A stretch of 64,000 nt of DNA from the NCBI RefSeq assembly GCF_021869535.1, contig NW_026262668.1, forward strand, positions 70,825,558-70,889,557. The letters run 5' to 3'. This document shows positions 44,270-55,954 of this stretch, piece after piece (the stretch's first letter is position 1; the number at the start of each line of letters is the position of its first letter). The DNA is from Mytilus californianus. Lineage: Eukaryota > Mollusca > Bivalvia > Mytilida > Mytilidae. Under the pieces are notes generated by a model. That model was not told the origin of the DNA and made no database searches. It worked only from the letters and a program-made list of their open reading frames with translations. A program made the translations under genes and the position numbers.

Positions 44270-44640
44270 ACTTTCATTATCTGTGAAATAAAACAAAATA
44301 TGTCAAATAATATACGTAAAATCAACACCTTCCTTATGTTTTAATGTGTCATTGTGATAACGTACGAAGCATTATGTCTTTTCTTGCATACAAGGTTTTC
44401 CTTGCAATGCCCAAACATCAACAATCAAAAGACGTCCGGGAAAAGAGATATAACTTCCACTTAACCTAAGTATTCGACATGTCTCACATACGTATGATTC
44501 ATTTGTTATAAGATTTATTTTAAGCTATTTTTTTCATTGATATTTTTTCCTGTTAAACGGGAGATAATTTAATTTGAAACATGTTCCATCATCCATTGCA
44601 AATGCATTCTACGTCCGACACGTACGTTAAATAAAGTATA
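44270..44640 (+). repeat. Segmental-duplication block d, unit A
   Basis: TATGTCAAATAATATACGTA, CACATACGTATGATTCATTT and TGTTCCATCATCCATTGCAA recur at 55590-55930, 56391-56760 and 63596-63735. Confidence 0.7.
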
Positions 44641-45200
44641 AGTTATGTCGAAAATACAGGACATCTCTATTGGGTACTTATTGAATGAGTTGAAATTATG
44701 CAAAACAAAATAAGGATAGTATTACTAAGATAATTTTGATAACAATTGTTTACGAGCAATAATGTCTGGAAAAAGTGGAGATACAGCACTATAAGATATT
44801 TTTTGGAACTTCAGTTGTTGAGCTAGTATAGTTGTGACAAAAACTAGCAGAATGTAGATATCTCGTTTTATAGTTGTTTAGGGAGATAGACAATTTCACC
44901 TGGATATCAAAAATACATATATCTCCATTTTTATCAAAGTTGACATGGATCATTATAAGTATCACACGACAATTTGTCTATAAGGTTAGGTCCAGTCAGT
45001 TAATGTAAGTCGATGTACGTGAATATCCATATATAAGTAAACAGAAGATCATAATTAATATAAGACATTTATCACAGAAGTCCAAAGAAGAAGTCGTTCT
45101 ATGTGTTAGCATGGTAGATGTAAAATATAATTTACGTCATAAGTTGAGGCCTGGTAAAAATAATATATAAATTGAATAAATCAAACATTTACAAATTTAA
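44641..45200. other. No gene seen
   Basis: No recognised family or exon. Confidence 0.35.
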
Positions 45201-45202
45201 TA

Positions 45203-45335
45203 TAAAAATAAGGAGATGTGGTATGATTTCCAATGAGACAATGAGATTCACCAAATAAAGTGGATGTAAGCAATTATAGGCAACCGTACGGCCTTCAACA
45301 ATACGAAAAACCTATACCGTATAGTCGGCTAAGAC
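45203..45335 (+). repeat. Family R, truncated copy
   Basis: TATAAAAATAAGGAGATGTGG to TATACCGTATAGTCGGCTA, then abrupt loss of similarity. Confidence 0.75.
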
Positions 45336-45769
45336 TGTTTTTCAATAGTTGCTTCAATTCGAATCTAGATTTAATTGAATGACGTTTGGTTGTCATTTCG
45401 AAGTATTTTTCAGGATTTTTTTCTTTCAGTATGTACTAAATGAATGTGCAATAAACCCATTATATACTCGGTAATCCCCATAAACATGGAAATATCAATG
45501 CTAGTCACATGTATAGTTAACAGCGTTTTTCTTACAATGACGTTCTACCTCCACAAGCCTGGACATGTCATAGCAGTTCACAAATATGAATACAGTTGTT
45601 GTTTTTCCTTGAATTCTAGATTTTCTTCTGTAGTATCTGTATACATATACAACTGGTCTAGAAATACAGTTGTTATTAGCATTTATTTGAAAATAAGATG
45701 TTTCCCGTAAAAAATACTATTTCAATTTTGAATCTTTAATAGAACAACAAAGTTGTCACTCTTTAAACA

Positions 45770-46126
45770 CTTTTATGGAGGAGTAGGGTGTTGTTGATTG
45801 GTCCTTTATCGAATTGTGATTGATTTTGATTGTCTCCTCAGTATCTTCTGACTGTTTATACAATCTTACTTTTGATCCTGTAATGAGAACTGTCCTAATA
45901 TGCCTTGGTATTCATTACATTGTTGTATCTCACAGTTGGTGCCATTTTAAATGTCATAAGCAACCCATGTGGCTATGACGAACTTTTATCTAACAATGAC
46001 GCAGTTTTCAAATGGTTTTAAATACCTAACTTTGACGAGAATATAACATTATATCATTTGGCATCGAATAAAGAATAAGCACAATTCTTTGATCTGTTAT
46101 ATTTTTTTCTGGATAAACATAAGAAA
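45770..46126 (+). promoter_or_regulatory. Conserved 5' flank of the ankyrin gene (copy A)
   Basis: This matches 58800-59164 nearly base for base and the flank of copy C more loosely. It holds GTGGCTATGACGAACTTTTA, ACAATGACGCAGTT (TGACG half-sites), TTTTAAATACC as a possible TATA-like box about 110 bp before the ATG, and GAATAAGCACAA. Regulatory role is inferred from conservation only. Confidence 0.4.
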
Positions 46127-46483
46127 ATGGGAGCAGGATTTACCAAAGATCACAAAAATGAAAATATCGGTGCTTTATTTCAGGCAATCAATGAAGAGAA
46201 GTTTAAGCTTGCTGCAGAAATAATTTCAAAAAGTGAACCCGTAGACTGTATTAACTACTTTGGCAGCACACCACTTATAGAAACCTGTCGATACAGCCAA
46301 ACATCATGTAGAAGATCGAGTTCTGCTGAAAATGACCGAGCTAATTTTGTAAGATTTCTAATTGACAATAACTGTGCTGTCAGTAGTTATGATATCTATG
46401 GATGGACGGCTCTTATGTATGCTGAAAAAAATGGCCATGTAAACATTGCTGATATTTTGGAAAAAAGTGAAAAGAGTTATTAA
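46127..46483 (+). CDS. 118-aa ankyrin-repeat protein, N-myristoylation motif (copy A)
   Basis: ATG 46127 is the first ATG after the conserved flank. MGAGFTKD keeps Gly2, Thr6 and Lys7 for N-myristoylation. Two ankyrin repeats follow, with cores INYFGSTPLIETC (about 42-54) and YGWTALMYAEKNGH (about 91-104). The intervening loop is TSCRRSSSAENDRA. The protein differs from copy B by about 15 of 118 residues by eye, mostly in the loop and the C-terminus, while the ankyrin cores are unchanged. It is predicted to be a small membrane-anchored adaptor. It lies in unit A of the tandem duplication. A homologous distal exon lies at 47084-47157. Confidence 0.82.
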   Translation: MGAGFTKDHKNENIGALFQAINEEKFKLAAEIISKSEPVDCINYFGSTPLIETCRYSQTSCRRSSSAENDRANFVRFLIDNNCAVSSYDIYGWTALMYAEKNGHVNIADILEKSEKSY

Positions 46484-47083
46484 GGATGTATATCATAATA
46501 ACGCAACGAAAATTACATCATAAACAGCGGAAATTAACATGACATACATTTAAGGTGTTACTGGGCGGTCATTTCTAATCATCAATGTGATTTTCTTGTT
46601 TTTTAAACTTTGTTCATAATCATAATTGATGAAGGTTTTTCATAAGATCTTTTCGTGTATAATCAATCAATTAACAATGGTTAATGAATAAAAGAAATAC
46701 GTTGATATTTCGTGTTTTATGCTGTGAATCACTGAGGCTTTCTCAAAACATTTTCTTTAAATTCACTGTTTCCTCCGTGTGTCCAAACAACGCCTCCAAA
46801 ATTTTTTATAGAGACTTTATTCTTCATCTTTTAACGATATTTTGGTTTTGTAATTATGGCCATGCATAAATTTAAATACGAAATTGCATTCAGAAAGGGA
46901 CCACACTGACTTCAATACCAAACAAAATAAATAGTTTACGTGTAGTTTTCAAAAGATTTTCATTTACATTTTTTTTTACTTTGTACTCCGAGAAAAGAAG
47001 TCTTGAAGTAATGTATTTAAATGCAATGGACATATGTTAAAGTTGCAATAAAATATTACACTTATCATTCTAATTAGTTTCAG

Positions 47084-47157
47084 ATTCACTCGATGCTGAA
47101 TTGACTATCCTCGAGGATTCCATATATCTTGACCAAAATGGTACTGGGATCAAATAG
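47084..47157 (+). CDS. Candidate second exon of ankyrin copy A
   Basis: The acceptor TAATTAGTTTCAG precedes 74 nt reading, after one base of the previous exon, (D)SLDAELTILEDSIYLDQNG and then TGIK and stop. It is homologous to 23978-24081. An AATAAA lies 35 bp upstream (GCAATAAAATATTACAC) and could end a short transcript before this exon. Whether it is coding or UTR is unresolved. Confidence 0.4.
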
Positions 47158-47274
47158 ACAAAACATTATTTGATAATTTAGTGGTCATCATAGCTTCTTA
47201 ATAATACTACTTTTATTCCATTTAAAATATTTGTAGTTAAATTATTTAACAATGTCATAATTATTCACCTGCAA

Positions 47275-48000
47275 TAGAATACACCTATTGAATTGGTATG
47301 AGGTTAATAAAAAGTTTGTTGTCCCAGAGATCCCAACTATTGCTTGAGGCGAAGCCGAGGGCAATAGTTAGTTTCAAAGGGAAAACAAACTTGCTATTAC
47401 CCTCATAACCAGTCATTAAGTGTTTTATTATACCGAACAAAACAACTTTCTAAAAAGACTACATACACCACTTGAAAAAAAAATGATCACATAGACATGT
47501 ACAAGATAAATTATCAGGTTTTTTTTCCCTGTGTGGTATTTGTCAATAATCTATTTACTGTAATCAAGACCAGGAATCCTTGTGTAAAAATTGCCGTGCA
47601 TATGATCAACATTAGCTAAAATATTTTACCGTACACCAAAGCAATCCCAGATTATGAAGACGACGACAGACCAATACCATACATTACATGTTTTAGTTCT
47701 TAAAATATGTCGCGTAGATTTTCTTTTTCAATTGCTTCTGGTAAGTAATATATTAATTTGAAATTACGACAGGTTCATACAGATTATAACGTTTACGATA
47801 TTTCAGAGTTTAACGTTGCCAAGCGCACAAATCCAAGCAGAATAGTCGATGACGTCATTGTTGTCCAATGGAAAATTAGTATGAAAAAGTACGGGAAATA
47901 TGTTTATAAAACTATTGACCGGGGTAATAGTCTTTGAAACTATTGACTGGCAAATAGTCTGTGGAATGAAATAGCACAAATATTTCATTCTTTTTTATAT
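47275..48000. repeat. Unit-A-only segment with internal palindrome
   Basis: GGTATGAGGTTAATA...TTTGTT is answered by AACAAACTTGCTATTACCCTCATAACC at about 47380-47410, an inverted pair of about 115 bp overall. AACTATTGACCGGGGTAATAG and AACTATTGACTGGCAAATAG are direct repeats near 47910-47960. The segment has no counterpart in unit B between 60137 and 60245. Confidence 0.5.
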
Positions 48001-48019
48001 AGAAAAAACATACTGAGGT

Positions 48020-48409
48020 ATAATAATTTATTATATCAATGTCGAGATAACTGTGTAATTATTGATATGATACCAAATTGACTTGCTTGGTTTCCGTACA
48101 CAAATCCTTTTTGAGAGAAAAAATAAAATAAGTTAAATCACATGAGGTTCATACATTGTTTATTTATTCATCTTTGTACCTTTCCAAATCAATTGATTCT
48201 GGTGTTGAAAAGAGCATCAAAAACGCGTTTTTATTATCAAATAAACCTAAAAAGTAAGAAAGAAATACATTGTATGGGGAATGTAGGGAATGTCACTGTA
48301 GCGATTGATTACTTGACTTAATTAAAAGTGCGAATATATAAAACTCGGCTCAGAATCATAATAATTTGTCTGAGTGAGGCGATATGTCTCCTTGTGGACT
48401 CTTACCTTG
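48020..48409 (+). repeat. Segmental-duplication block b, unit A
   Basis: TTGGTTTCCGTACACAAATCC, CAAATCAATTGATTCTGGTG and AACTCGGCTCAGAATCATAA match 60245-60601. The match is broken by the Penelope-like insertion that starts at 48410. Confidence 0.8.
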
Positions 48410-50344
48410 ACTAAAATTCTGTCCGCAGTGAAAGAGGGTCTTCAGAAATACTGTGAAACTGTTTACTCGCGTAGTGGTATTAACCATATGTGGATTCTTA
48501 AGAACTTCTAGATAATTTTAAATCTCGGTCTTTTTCTGAAATTAGTTCTATCAAAACTTTTGATTTTTCAACCCTGTATACCACCATTCCCCATGTGAAA
48601 TTGAAAAATCGCCTGAACGAAATAATCCACAATGCCTTTTGATATAAAAATGGTAGCATACGCTATAAATGTATTACTTTGGGATATCATAAGGCATATT
48701 TTGTTAATAGTGAACAAAAGCGTAAAACATGCTACACAGAGGAACAAGTGATCAGTAGGCTGGAGTTTCTTATCGACAACATATTTGTTGAATTTGGAGG
48801 TAGACTTTTTCAACAAATTGTCGGCATTTCTATGGGAACGAACTGTGCGCCTCTCCTTGCCGACCTCTTCCTATTTTCATATGAATCGGAGTTCCCTCAG
48901 ACACTTGTCAAAAACAAGAAGATCAAAGAAGCTAGATTATTTAATTTCACTTTCAGATATATTGATGATGTTCTTTCCATTAACAATCCGAACTTTTCTG
49001 ATTGGGTTACATTAGTATATCCCCCAGAACTAGAAATTAAAGAAACAACAGACACGGCTTTCTCCGCCTCATTTTTAGACTTATATCTCGAATTTGACAT
49101 ACACAGTCATCTCAGTACCAGAATCTATGACAAACGAGACGATTTTAATTTTGAAATTATAAATTTCCCCCACCTTAGTAGCAATATACCTACTTCACCT
49201 GCATATGGGATATACATTTCCCAACTTAATCGATATTCAAGAGCTTGCAGCTCCTACTCAGACTTTGTAAAACGTCACCAGAGTCTGAGCAGAAAGTTGA
49301 TGAACCTGGTGTATGTCAAAGAACGTCTCGTCCTTTTTCTAAAAAAGTTAATCGGGAGGTACCAAGACCTTGTTGATAAATATTCCGTATCAACTTCACA
49401 AATAATACACGATGGTCTTGATGTATAGATTCTGCGTACTGACGTTGTTAATCATCTTGAAAACGTGTTATATTGATCTTTTGTTTGTCTTTGTTCAATT
49501 ATTAATATTATTTTACTGTTTGGTATGTTTTCTGTGATATTCATTTGACGTCGCTCGGTACTTATACCGCCAATGTGTTTGTATTATCTTTCATGTTTGC
49601 TGGTGTGTGTGTGCGACTTTTTGTGTTTCTTTGATTCATATGACGTGACTATGTACTTTTAAACATCCCGTCATTATGTTATTGTTCTATTATATGACAA
49701 TTTGTTATTGTTCTATTATAAATTTTAAAATTATTATCAATTTTCTCGCGTAGTGGTATTAACCATATGTGGATTCTTAAACATTCTAAAGAACTTCTGG
49801 ATAATTTTAAATCTCTGTCTGTTTCTGAAATTAGTTCTAACACAACTTTTGATTTTTTAACCCTGTATACCACCATTCCCCATGTGAACGACAAAATTTC
49901 TTCCTATGTGACGTTTACATATCATTTGATTTTGCCGTTTGATTAGGGACTTTCCGTTTTGAATTTTCCTCGGAGTTCAGTAATTTTGTGATTTTACTTT
50001 TTTGTGCTTTTTTGTTAAATATTTGTTTGTTTTGAGATTGTGACACAGTGATGACTGCTGTACCCATATTGTGACTATTTTACCTATTATGTCTGTTTTG
50101 TTCACGCGTCGTTGTAAATATAACGGAATTTGATGCGACTGTCATACAAGTGAGAGGTTTAGCGCTATAAAACCAGGTTCAATCCACCATTTTCTACATT
50201 TGAAAATGCCTGTACCAAGTCAGGAATATGACAGTTGTTGTCCATTCGTTTGATGTGTTTTATCATTTGATTTTGCCATTTGATTAGGGACTTTCCGTTT
50301 TGAATTTTCCTCGGAGTTCAGTATTTTTGTGATTTTACTTTTTT
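48410..50344 (+). mobile_element. Penelope-like element type II, 1.9-kb insertion
   Basis: Comparison with the empty site in unit B (60598-60601) gives exact ends and a 4-bp CTTG duplication (48406-48409 and 50345-50348). In order it holds the RT (48410-49428), a 3' UTR, a second short copy of the RT motif-A region (49739-49890) and a tail. It then has a unit with AAAACCAGGTTCAATCCACC and CTGTACCAAGTCAGGAATAT, and the tail again (GGGACTTTCCGTTTTGAATT at about 49947 and 50288). Such partial tandem structure is typical of Penelope-like elements. It inserted after the segmental duplication, or was absent from the copied allele. Confidence 0.8.
48415..49428 (+). pseudogene. Reverse transcriptase of the Penelope-like element
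   Basis: Upstream of the long frame the RT continues in pieces. CETVYSRSGINHMWILK is followed by an 8-bp loss (judged against the second copy at 49739). Then come FDFSTLYTTIPHVKL, with the motif A aspartate, and an in-frame TGA at about 48640. The open part (48679-49428; its first ATG is later than the TTG at 48679) holds GRLFQQIVGISMGTNCAPLL (motif B), FTFRYIDDVLSINN (motif C, catalytic DD), SFLDLYLEFD and YDKRDDFNFEIINF. It ends DKYSVSTSQIIHDGLDV. No GIY-YIG endonuclease follows. The enzyme would copy element RNA at the target, but nonsense and frameshift changes make this copy dead. Confidence 0.8.
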
Positions 50345-50348
50345 CTTG

Positions 50349-51800
50349 TTAACCAGGTCGTAAAATTCGACTATGTGTGTCTGTCTAGTGCACCAAAGGG
50401 GTTTGTTCATTACCCATAAACATGTTACCGATCTGTATATCATATAACATTTGTCGATGGGCATATTCGGTAGGATATCTTTCTCCTAGATGTATCAAAT
50501 GATACACTAGTTATTCTCGTCAAGATTTTCATGGCTAGGAAATATCCGGTGACAAGTTATGTTTTGTGATAGTTAAATAAGAGGAAGGAGCTCGAGTATA
50601 CAATTGTGATTACGACAAATGCACATTTTCATTTGACACAGACGTTCTGTATATATAACGAAGTCATGCTGCCGTTTATAAAACTTTCAGTGAGAATCAA
50701 GACTTTTTGGTTAAGAAGCTTTCTTGTAAGAAAGAATATTCTCTCTGAAATACTGAAAATAAAAAATATGAAATATGAAATATCCTGTGATATATTTTGT
50801 AATATTAACCTCCGTTTCTCAAACAGTAAGCATACCAATCAAATTCAATCAACAAAGTCGCCATACTGCTTTATTCAGTGAAAGCATATTATAAATAACG
50901 AAAGCAAAATTCAATGTTTTCTTTTCTGTTTAGGTCCTATTAGGTCCTAAAGGTACTAACGTTGCAGCGTATTTACGAATCCCTGGCTTTCAAATGTTAA
51001 GTTTTGAGCAATCTCGATGAAGATAAATCCAAAAAAGAGCCATTTATAAAATGTTTATTATTTATTTCAAAAATAAAAATAAATTTGCGTTATAACATTC
51101 TGTCAACGCCAGCATATGGAGTATATATCTCTCTGTTGATACAAAATTCCACGGTTTCCTATCATGATTTTTGTAGCGGGTTTTTGCTTATTATCATGAT
51201 TATTTAAAGGAAGTTATTGAATCAACTGATCCTAATAGTGAAATTTCATAAAAGTCATATCATCGGAAGTTTTATTGGCGCTATCCTAATTTGGTAACGG
51301 ATTATAACTTTGTTTTAGATACCTCATATCTCCTTTTACATATAGAAATTTTGGACTGTTTCTTACATTAATCGATCGAACTAGACAGATTCAAACACGC
51401 AAAAACAGATTTAATTGGACTATGTACACCATTTATTTAATTTACTTTAATTGATATAAAAGTAGTCAAATATATTTGTTTTCAGTATGATAGAAACGAT
51501 TTTCATCCTTGGAATCACGTAACTTGCTCATACTAAGGCGATTCAGTAGAAACCCAACAATTCTTAATGATTTGTTTTTAATATTTCATTGCTTACCGTA
51601 ATGATTGCCATGATTTATTATGGCAACATCTTAAGCACTTAGGTTCACTCCAAATTTTATTTTTCATGGAATTCGTGTTGCTTTGGCTTTGTGTTTCCTC
51701 TTTTTTAGTTTTTCAAAGTCTGTGTGGTTTTTTGTTGGTAATGGCATTATGGTAATGGTTTATAAACTGTTATGACTGTACATTTGAAGACTTCGATGTA
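50349..51800 (+). repeat. Segmental-duplication block c, unit A
   Basis: TTAACCAGGTCGTAAAATTC, AACATTTGTCGATGGGCATA, ACGAAGTCATGCTGCCGTTT and CTCATATCTCCTTTTA match 60602-62700 in order. The only large difference is the MITE at 61828-62380. No gene is supported. The 91-aa frame at 50606 is not conserved in unit B. Confidence 0.8.
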
Positions 51801-52030
51801 TCATGTATCTTTATAACCGACGGCTCATATTTTAACATGAGTTAAATAACTGGTGTCACAAGTAGAGCAAGTAATCTTCAGTTTTTTAAATGTAGTGCTT
51901 TGTAGATTGTTGTTTGTCTCTTCGTCATTTTATTTTGGCTATGCGAATGTTTGTAGTTGTTTGACCTGTGTGTTTTGATTGCATTATTGAGTATTTTTCT
52001 TTTACTTTCTATCTATTTTTAATTTTGATC
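51050..52030 (+). pseudogene. Old Penelope-like type I relic, unit A
   Basis: AYGVYISLLIQNS and SYHDF-like pieces near 51110-51170 are the RT C-terminal region. GGTGTCACAAGTAGAGCAAG and TTGTTTGTCTCTTCGTCATT near 51850-51930 match the type I 3' UTR. The same relic is present in unit B, so it predates the duplication. Confidence 0.6.
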
Positions 52031-52301
52031 AATGAATTTGTTTCCTCCTAACAATATTTAATCATTTTGTCATAAAATGCGTTGGTCTTGATGACATTAA
52101 TCTATTCAGTAATTTGTTTGTGTCAGTAATTTATATAATGCCATAATGCACTGCGGGAGGATGTGAAGAATGACGCATGTACGGATTGATTTACCCAAAT
52201 TTCTTTTGAAGAGAATAAAACAATATACCATTGCAAATAAAAAAGAGAACAAGCACAATTATTTGATCCGTATATTTTCTTCTTCTGATAAGCATAAAAA
52301 A

Positions 52302-52565
52302 ATTGGAGCATGATACAAAAATGACAGTATTGGTTCTTTATTTCTGCAATTCCTTGAAGAGAGATTCACTCTGGCCACATACTTAATTTCAAGAAGAGAA
52401 GCCGTAAACTACATCAGCAACTTTTATACACCACTATTATATACTTGTCGATGCCTCCTGATAAAAGGCAGAAAATCGAGAAGTTTTGAAAATGAACGAA
52501 CTCGTTTTGTAATTTTCTTGCTGCCAATGACTGTGTTACCAGTAAATAAGCGATATACATGAATG
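52302..52565 (+). pseudogene. Relic of the ankyrin-repeat gene (unit A, second copy)
   Basis: ATTGGAGCATGATACAAAAA replaces the ATGGGAGCAGG start. Pieces matching FQAIHEERF, AADIISRSE, NYFGSTPL, ETCRY and NDRANFV coding sequence follow, with stops and indels, and fade after GTTACCAGTAAATAAGCGAT. The 5' flank still contains the shared TGTCATAAAATGC...TTGGTCTTGATGAC string (52068-52098) and AGAACAAGCACAATTATTTG. Confidence 0.8.
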
Positions 52566-53485
52566 AAAAACTTTCATGAGTGCTATTATTATTGATATTA
52601 TGAGAATAAAATTATGGGTAATTTTGGGTGCGAACGCTTCCAAAATGTTTATGATTTTATGGTCTTTCTTAAAAGTTTATCCATAAGAGCTCTTCGTGTT
52701 TAATTAATCAATTAGCTATTGCTATTGACTGAACTATTTTTTTTTTGTAATTCTGAAAAGTATAAAGGTTTGCTCAAAACGTTTGCTTTTATTTTAACTA
52801 TTTTCACTGTGTTTAAACAACCCGACAAAGGTAGTCGTTAAATAAAACGTTTACGCTTCACCTTTTGAACGGGAATATTAAATTTGTGTGATGCTATAAT
52901 CTTTTTGTTCATTATATCGATGACAAAATATCCCTAGTTCGATGTAGATTTAGAAAGACAGTGTCTGTTAATTCGAATGTCAGAGGACTAAATTAATCAT
53001 ATTCGTGTCAGAATTTGAAAGTCACAAAAAATACACCTACGTTTCATGATGTAAAACTAATAATAATGATAAACCCCCATTTTACATAACTTTTACTTCT
53101 TGCAAGTAAACATATCCTAAAACTTCATATGTTATATTACTATTTTTCAATATAAGAAAAATCGACTGTAAATAACCTTCTATAGAGCAATATAATTAAA
53201 CCAAAATATTTAGAGCTTTGTGTTACAATGAGTGATACACCAGCTTATACAGACCCGACGATTATCTTTTCTTAATTTTTAACTTGTAATTCTAAGGATT
53301 GATTATATAAAATTATTTAAACGTTTAACACTTGTCAAGTCAATCTTAAATCACGATCTTATTTCTATGATAGTTTTGTATGTTAATGTTGATATCTAAT
53401 AAACACTCAACAAAGACACAAGGCTTTTGTTGATCCAATAAAACATTTCTAGTTTTGCTGGTAGCCTTTTGGTATAAATGGTATA
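52566..53485. other. No gene seen; decayed 3' flank of the ankyrin relic
   Basis: Pieces such as AATCAATTAGCTATTGCTAT and CTCAAAACGTTTGCTTTTAT match the 3' flank of copy A (46660-46760). Beyond about 52900 I see nothing recognisable. Confidence 0.45.
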
Positions 53486-53487
53486 AA

Positions 53488-54190
53488 GTAAAATAACAAA
53501 AATACCTAACTCCAAGGAAAATTCAAAACGGAAATTCCTTCATCAAATGGAAAAATCAAAAGCTCAAAACACCTTAAAAGAATGGAAAACAACTGTCATA
53601 TTCCTGACTTGGTACAGGCATTTCCTTATGTAGAAAATGGTGGATAAAACCAGGTTTTATAGCTTGCTAATTCTCTTACTTGTATGACAGTCGAATACAA
53701 TTCCATTATATTGACGACAATGTGTGAGCAAAACAAACAGACAAAATACGTAACAATGTCAACATTGTTTATAATCTTAATCATTATAAAAACAAATAAC
53801 TATTAAAACAAAGAAAATCAAAACTGCATATAGATACTCTATAGACAAAGTAAATAGGCAAAAATGAAAGACAAGAATACAAAATGACCATAGCACAGTA
53901 ACATAATGGCGGGGTGTATAAATACCGAGCCACGCCAAAAGTATATTACCAAAAATAAACTAAACAGTTAAGGTTAAAATTATAAAGACACAAATAAAAA
54001 GATTACTATTACACGAAATTAAGATGATAAACAACGTCAGTACCTAGAATCTATACTTTAAGACCATCATGTATTATTTGTGAAGTTGATACGGAATATT
54101 TATCAGCAAGGTCTTGGTATCTTCCGTTGAATGTTTTTAGAACAAGGACAAGACGTTCTTTGAAATAACCGTGATTCATCAACATATTTG
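53488..54190 (-). mobile_element. Penelope-like element type II, 5'-truncated copy
   Basis: Read on minus it starts in the RT C-terminus (DKYSVSTSQIIHDG near 54110-54060). It passes through a 3' UTR and the core AAACCTGGTTTTATCCACC (as AAAACCAGGTTTTATAGC on +) with CTGTACCAAGTCAGGAATAT. It ends in the tail with AATTTCCGTTTTGAATTTTC. It is contiguous, so it independently links the RT to the core-plus-tail repeat. Confidence 0.75.
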
Positions 54191-54605
54191 AGAGACGATT
54201 TATTGCATCTCATGACACCAGCAAATATGCTGGTCCCTTCTTTTTATTGGCATAAGAGATTGAAAAAATCTGTAAAAAGTTTGATACCTTTAATTAAGAT
54301 TCTATTTTTAGCAATATTTCATCAGCTTTTGTATATAGGCAGACGATATTTGAGGCCTAGAATTTCTTGTTAACTATCTTGTAGTAAGTTTTTACATAAA
54401 AGTAATGTATTGAAACAAGAATTTTAATGAACAAACTGAAAATGTATCATTGAAAAACATGTCATTTGATATACATAACGTCTATACCCTCCTTGTGTGT
54501 TTGGTTGTCATTGACGATAATGAACACGATAAGCGTCATTTACCGCTGGAAAAACATTAGCGATACAGATTTAACAGCACAAAATGCGCATTTTGACAAT
54601 TAATG
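54191..54605. other. No gene seen
   Basis: Only short frames. 54500-54600 resembles 42670-42770 (CATTTACCGCTGAAAAAACAT) and so starts duplication block a. Confidence 0.4.
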
Positions 54606-55430
54606 TATAAACAGTGATGTTTGATGCCAAAATATTTAAAAACCCAAAACCTTATACAAACATTGAAGAGCTGTATAATAAAAAGGACTGAAAGCAAAGC
54701 CAAACCCGTACAAGGAATCGGCCATATGCATGATGGGAGACACATTCCTGAATTTAAAATGATTTCCTGGGTATTGTAAGCTGCTAATTTCAATAGCACA
54801 AAATTTGTATGTGCATATAAGTACCGAAGTCATGATCTACGGGGCTGAATATACCTTTAGGAACTCACGGTCCACTAGTAAAGTTATTGGTCGTAATAAC
54901 ATTAATGGTACATTTTTTACTACACCTGGACGTCAAAATATTTGAGAAGACAAAATGTAATACAAATATTGACGAGCTGACACAACCAAAAAGAACCAAA
55001 AATATAGCCAAACTCGGACATTGAATGCATGACGGAAATACATTTTGTTTTCATCAAGAATGATTTCTTCCGAGTATATTAATCTATAAAAGGACTCGGT
55101 GTTCAGTGTAAAAATATCAAAACAGAAAACAAACGGTCTTATTATAGAAGAATAAAGCACGAAAAACAGATATTGCAGACAACAATTAACAATTACTACT
55201 GGATTACAGGTTCCAAGCTTAAGACAGTCACATACAAGAATGCGATGAAGTATTTAAATTTTGGTGAACGCTCAACCACCTCGTTAATCAGGGATAGTGG
55301 TGAAACAATGTAACAAAAGAACAAACTGTGAAAATCTATTGTAAAGGGCTTGATTAATCAGAACGGAAGGGAAAACAAATAACAAAAAGACAACAGACAC
55401 ACAGAGTCGAACTAATAGTTCAAAGCGACA
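54606..55430 (+). repeat. Segmental-duplication block a, unit B
   Basis: 54606-54943 matches 63262-63595 at about 95% by eye and 42770-43080 more loosely. The second half (CGCTCAACCACCTCG, ATCAGGGATAGTGGTG) is R-related. Confidence 0.75.
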
Positions 55431-55589
55431 TTTTAACTAATAAATAGGCCATCTTCCCTAAGACTAAAGCTCACTAAAATATGTTCGTTTCTTTCACAGG
55501 GTAAACTTTATAAAATAAATCTTATGATGACCCAAATTTTATGATTTTGAGCCATAAACCTTTAGATTTTCAATATAATGTCTTATCTT

Positions 55590-55950
55590 TCAGTGTCTGT
55601 GAAATAAAACTAAATATGTCAAATAACATACGTCACTTCAACACCTTCCCTATGTTTTAGTGTGTCATTGTTATAACGAAATTAGAATTGTGTCTTTCAT
55701 TGCATATAAGGATTTATGTGCAAAGCCCATATATTAAAAGACAAGCGACGTCCGGGGAAATAAGACATAACTTATACTTAACTTAAGTATTTAAAATATC
55801 ACACATACATATGATGCATTTGTTATGAGATTTATTCAAGTAATATTTATTTGAATTGAGATCTTAACCTTATAAGCGTCAGATAATTGAATTTGAACCA
55901 TGTTCCATCATCTATTACAAATGCATTCGAAAACAAAATGTTGACTGTTG
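55590..55950 (+). repeat. Block d, unit B copy 1
   Basis: AAATATCACACATACATATG, ATGCATTTGTTATGAGATTT and CATGTTCCATCATCTATTAC are shared with 44270, 56391 and 63596. Confidence 0.75.
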
Positions 55951-55954
55951 TACC

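Noticed and set aside
50606..50881. 91-aa frame in duplication block c
   Set aside because: The paralogous stretch at 60860-61160 carries frame-breaking differences.
52123..52311. 62-aa minus frame
   Set aside because: Antisense to the 5' flank of the ankyrin relic.
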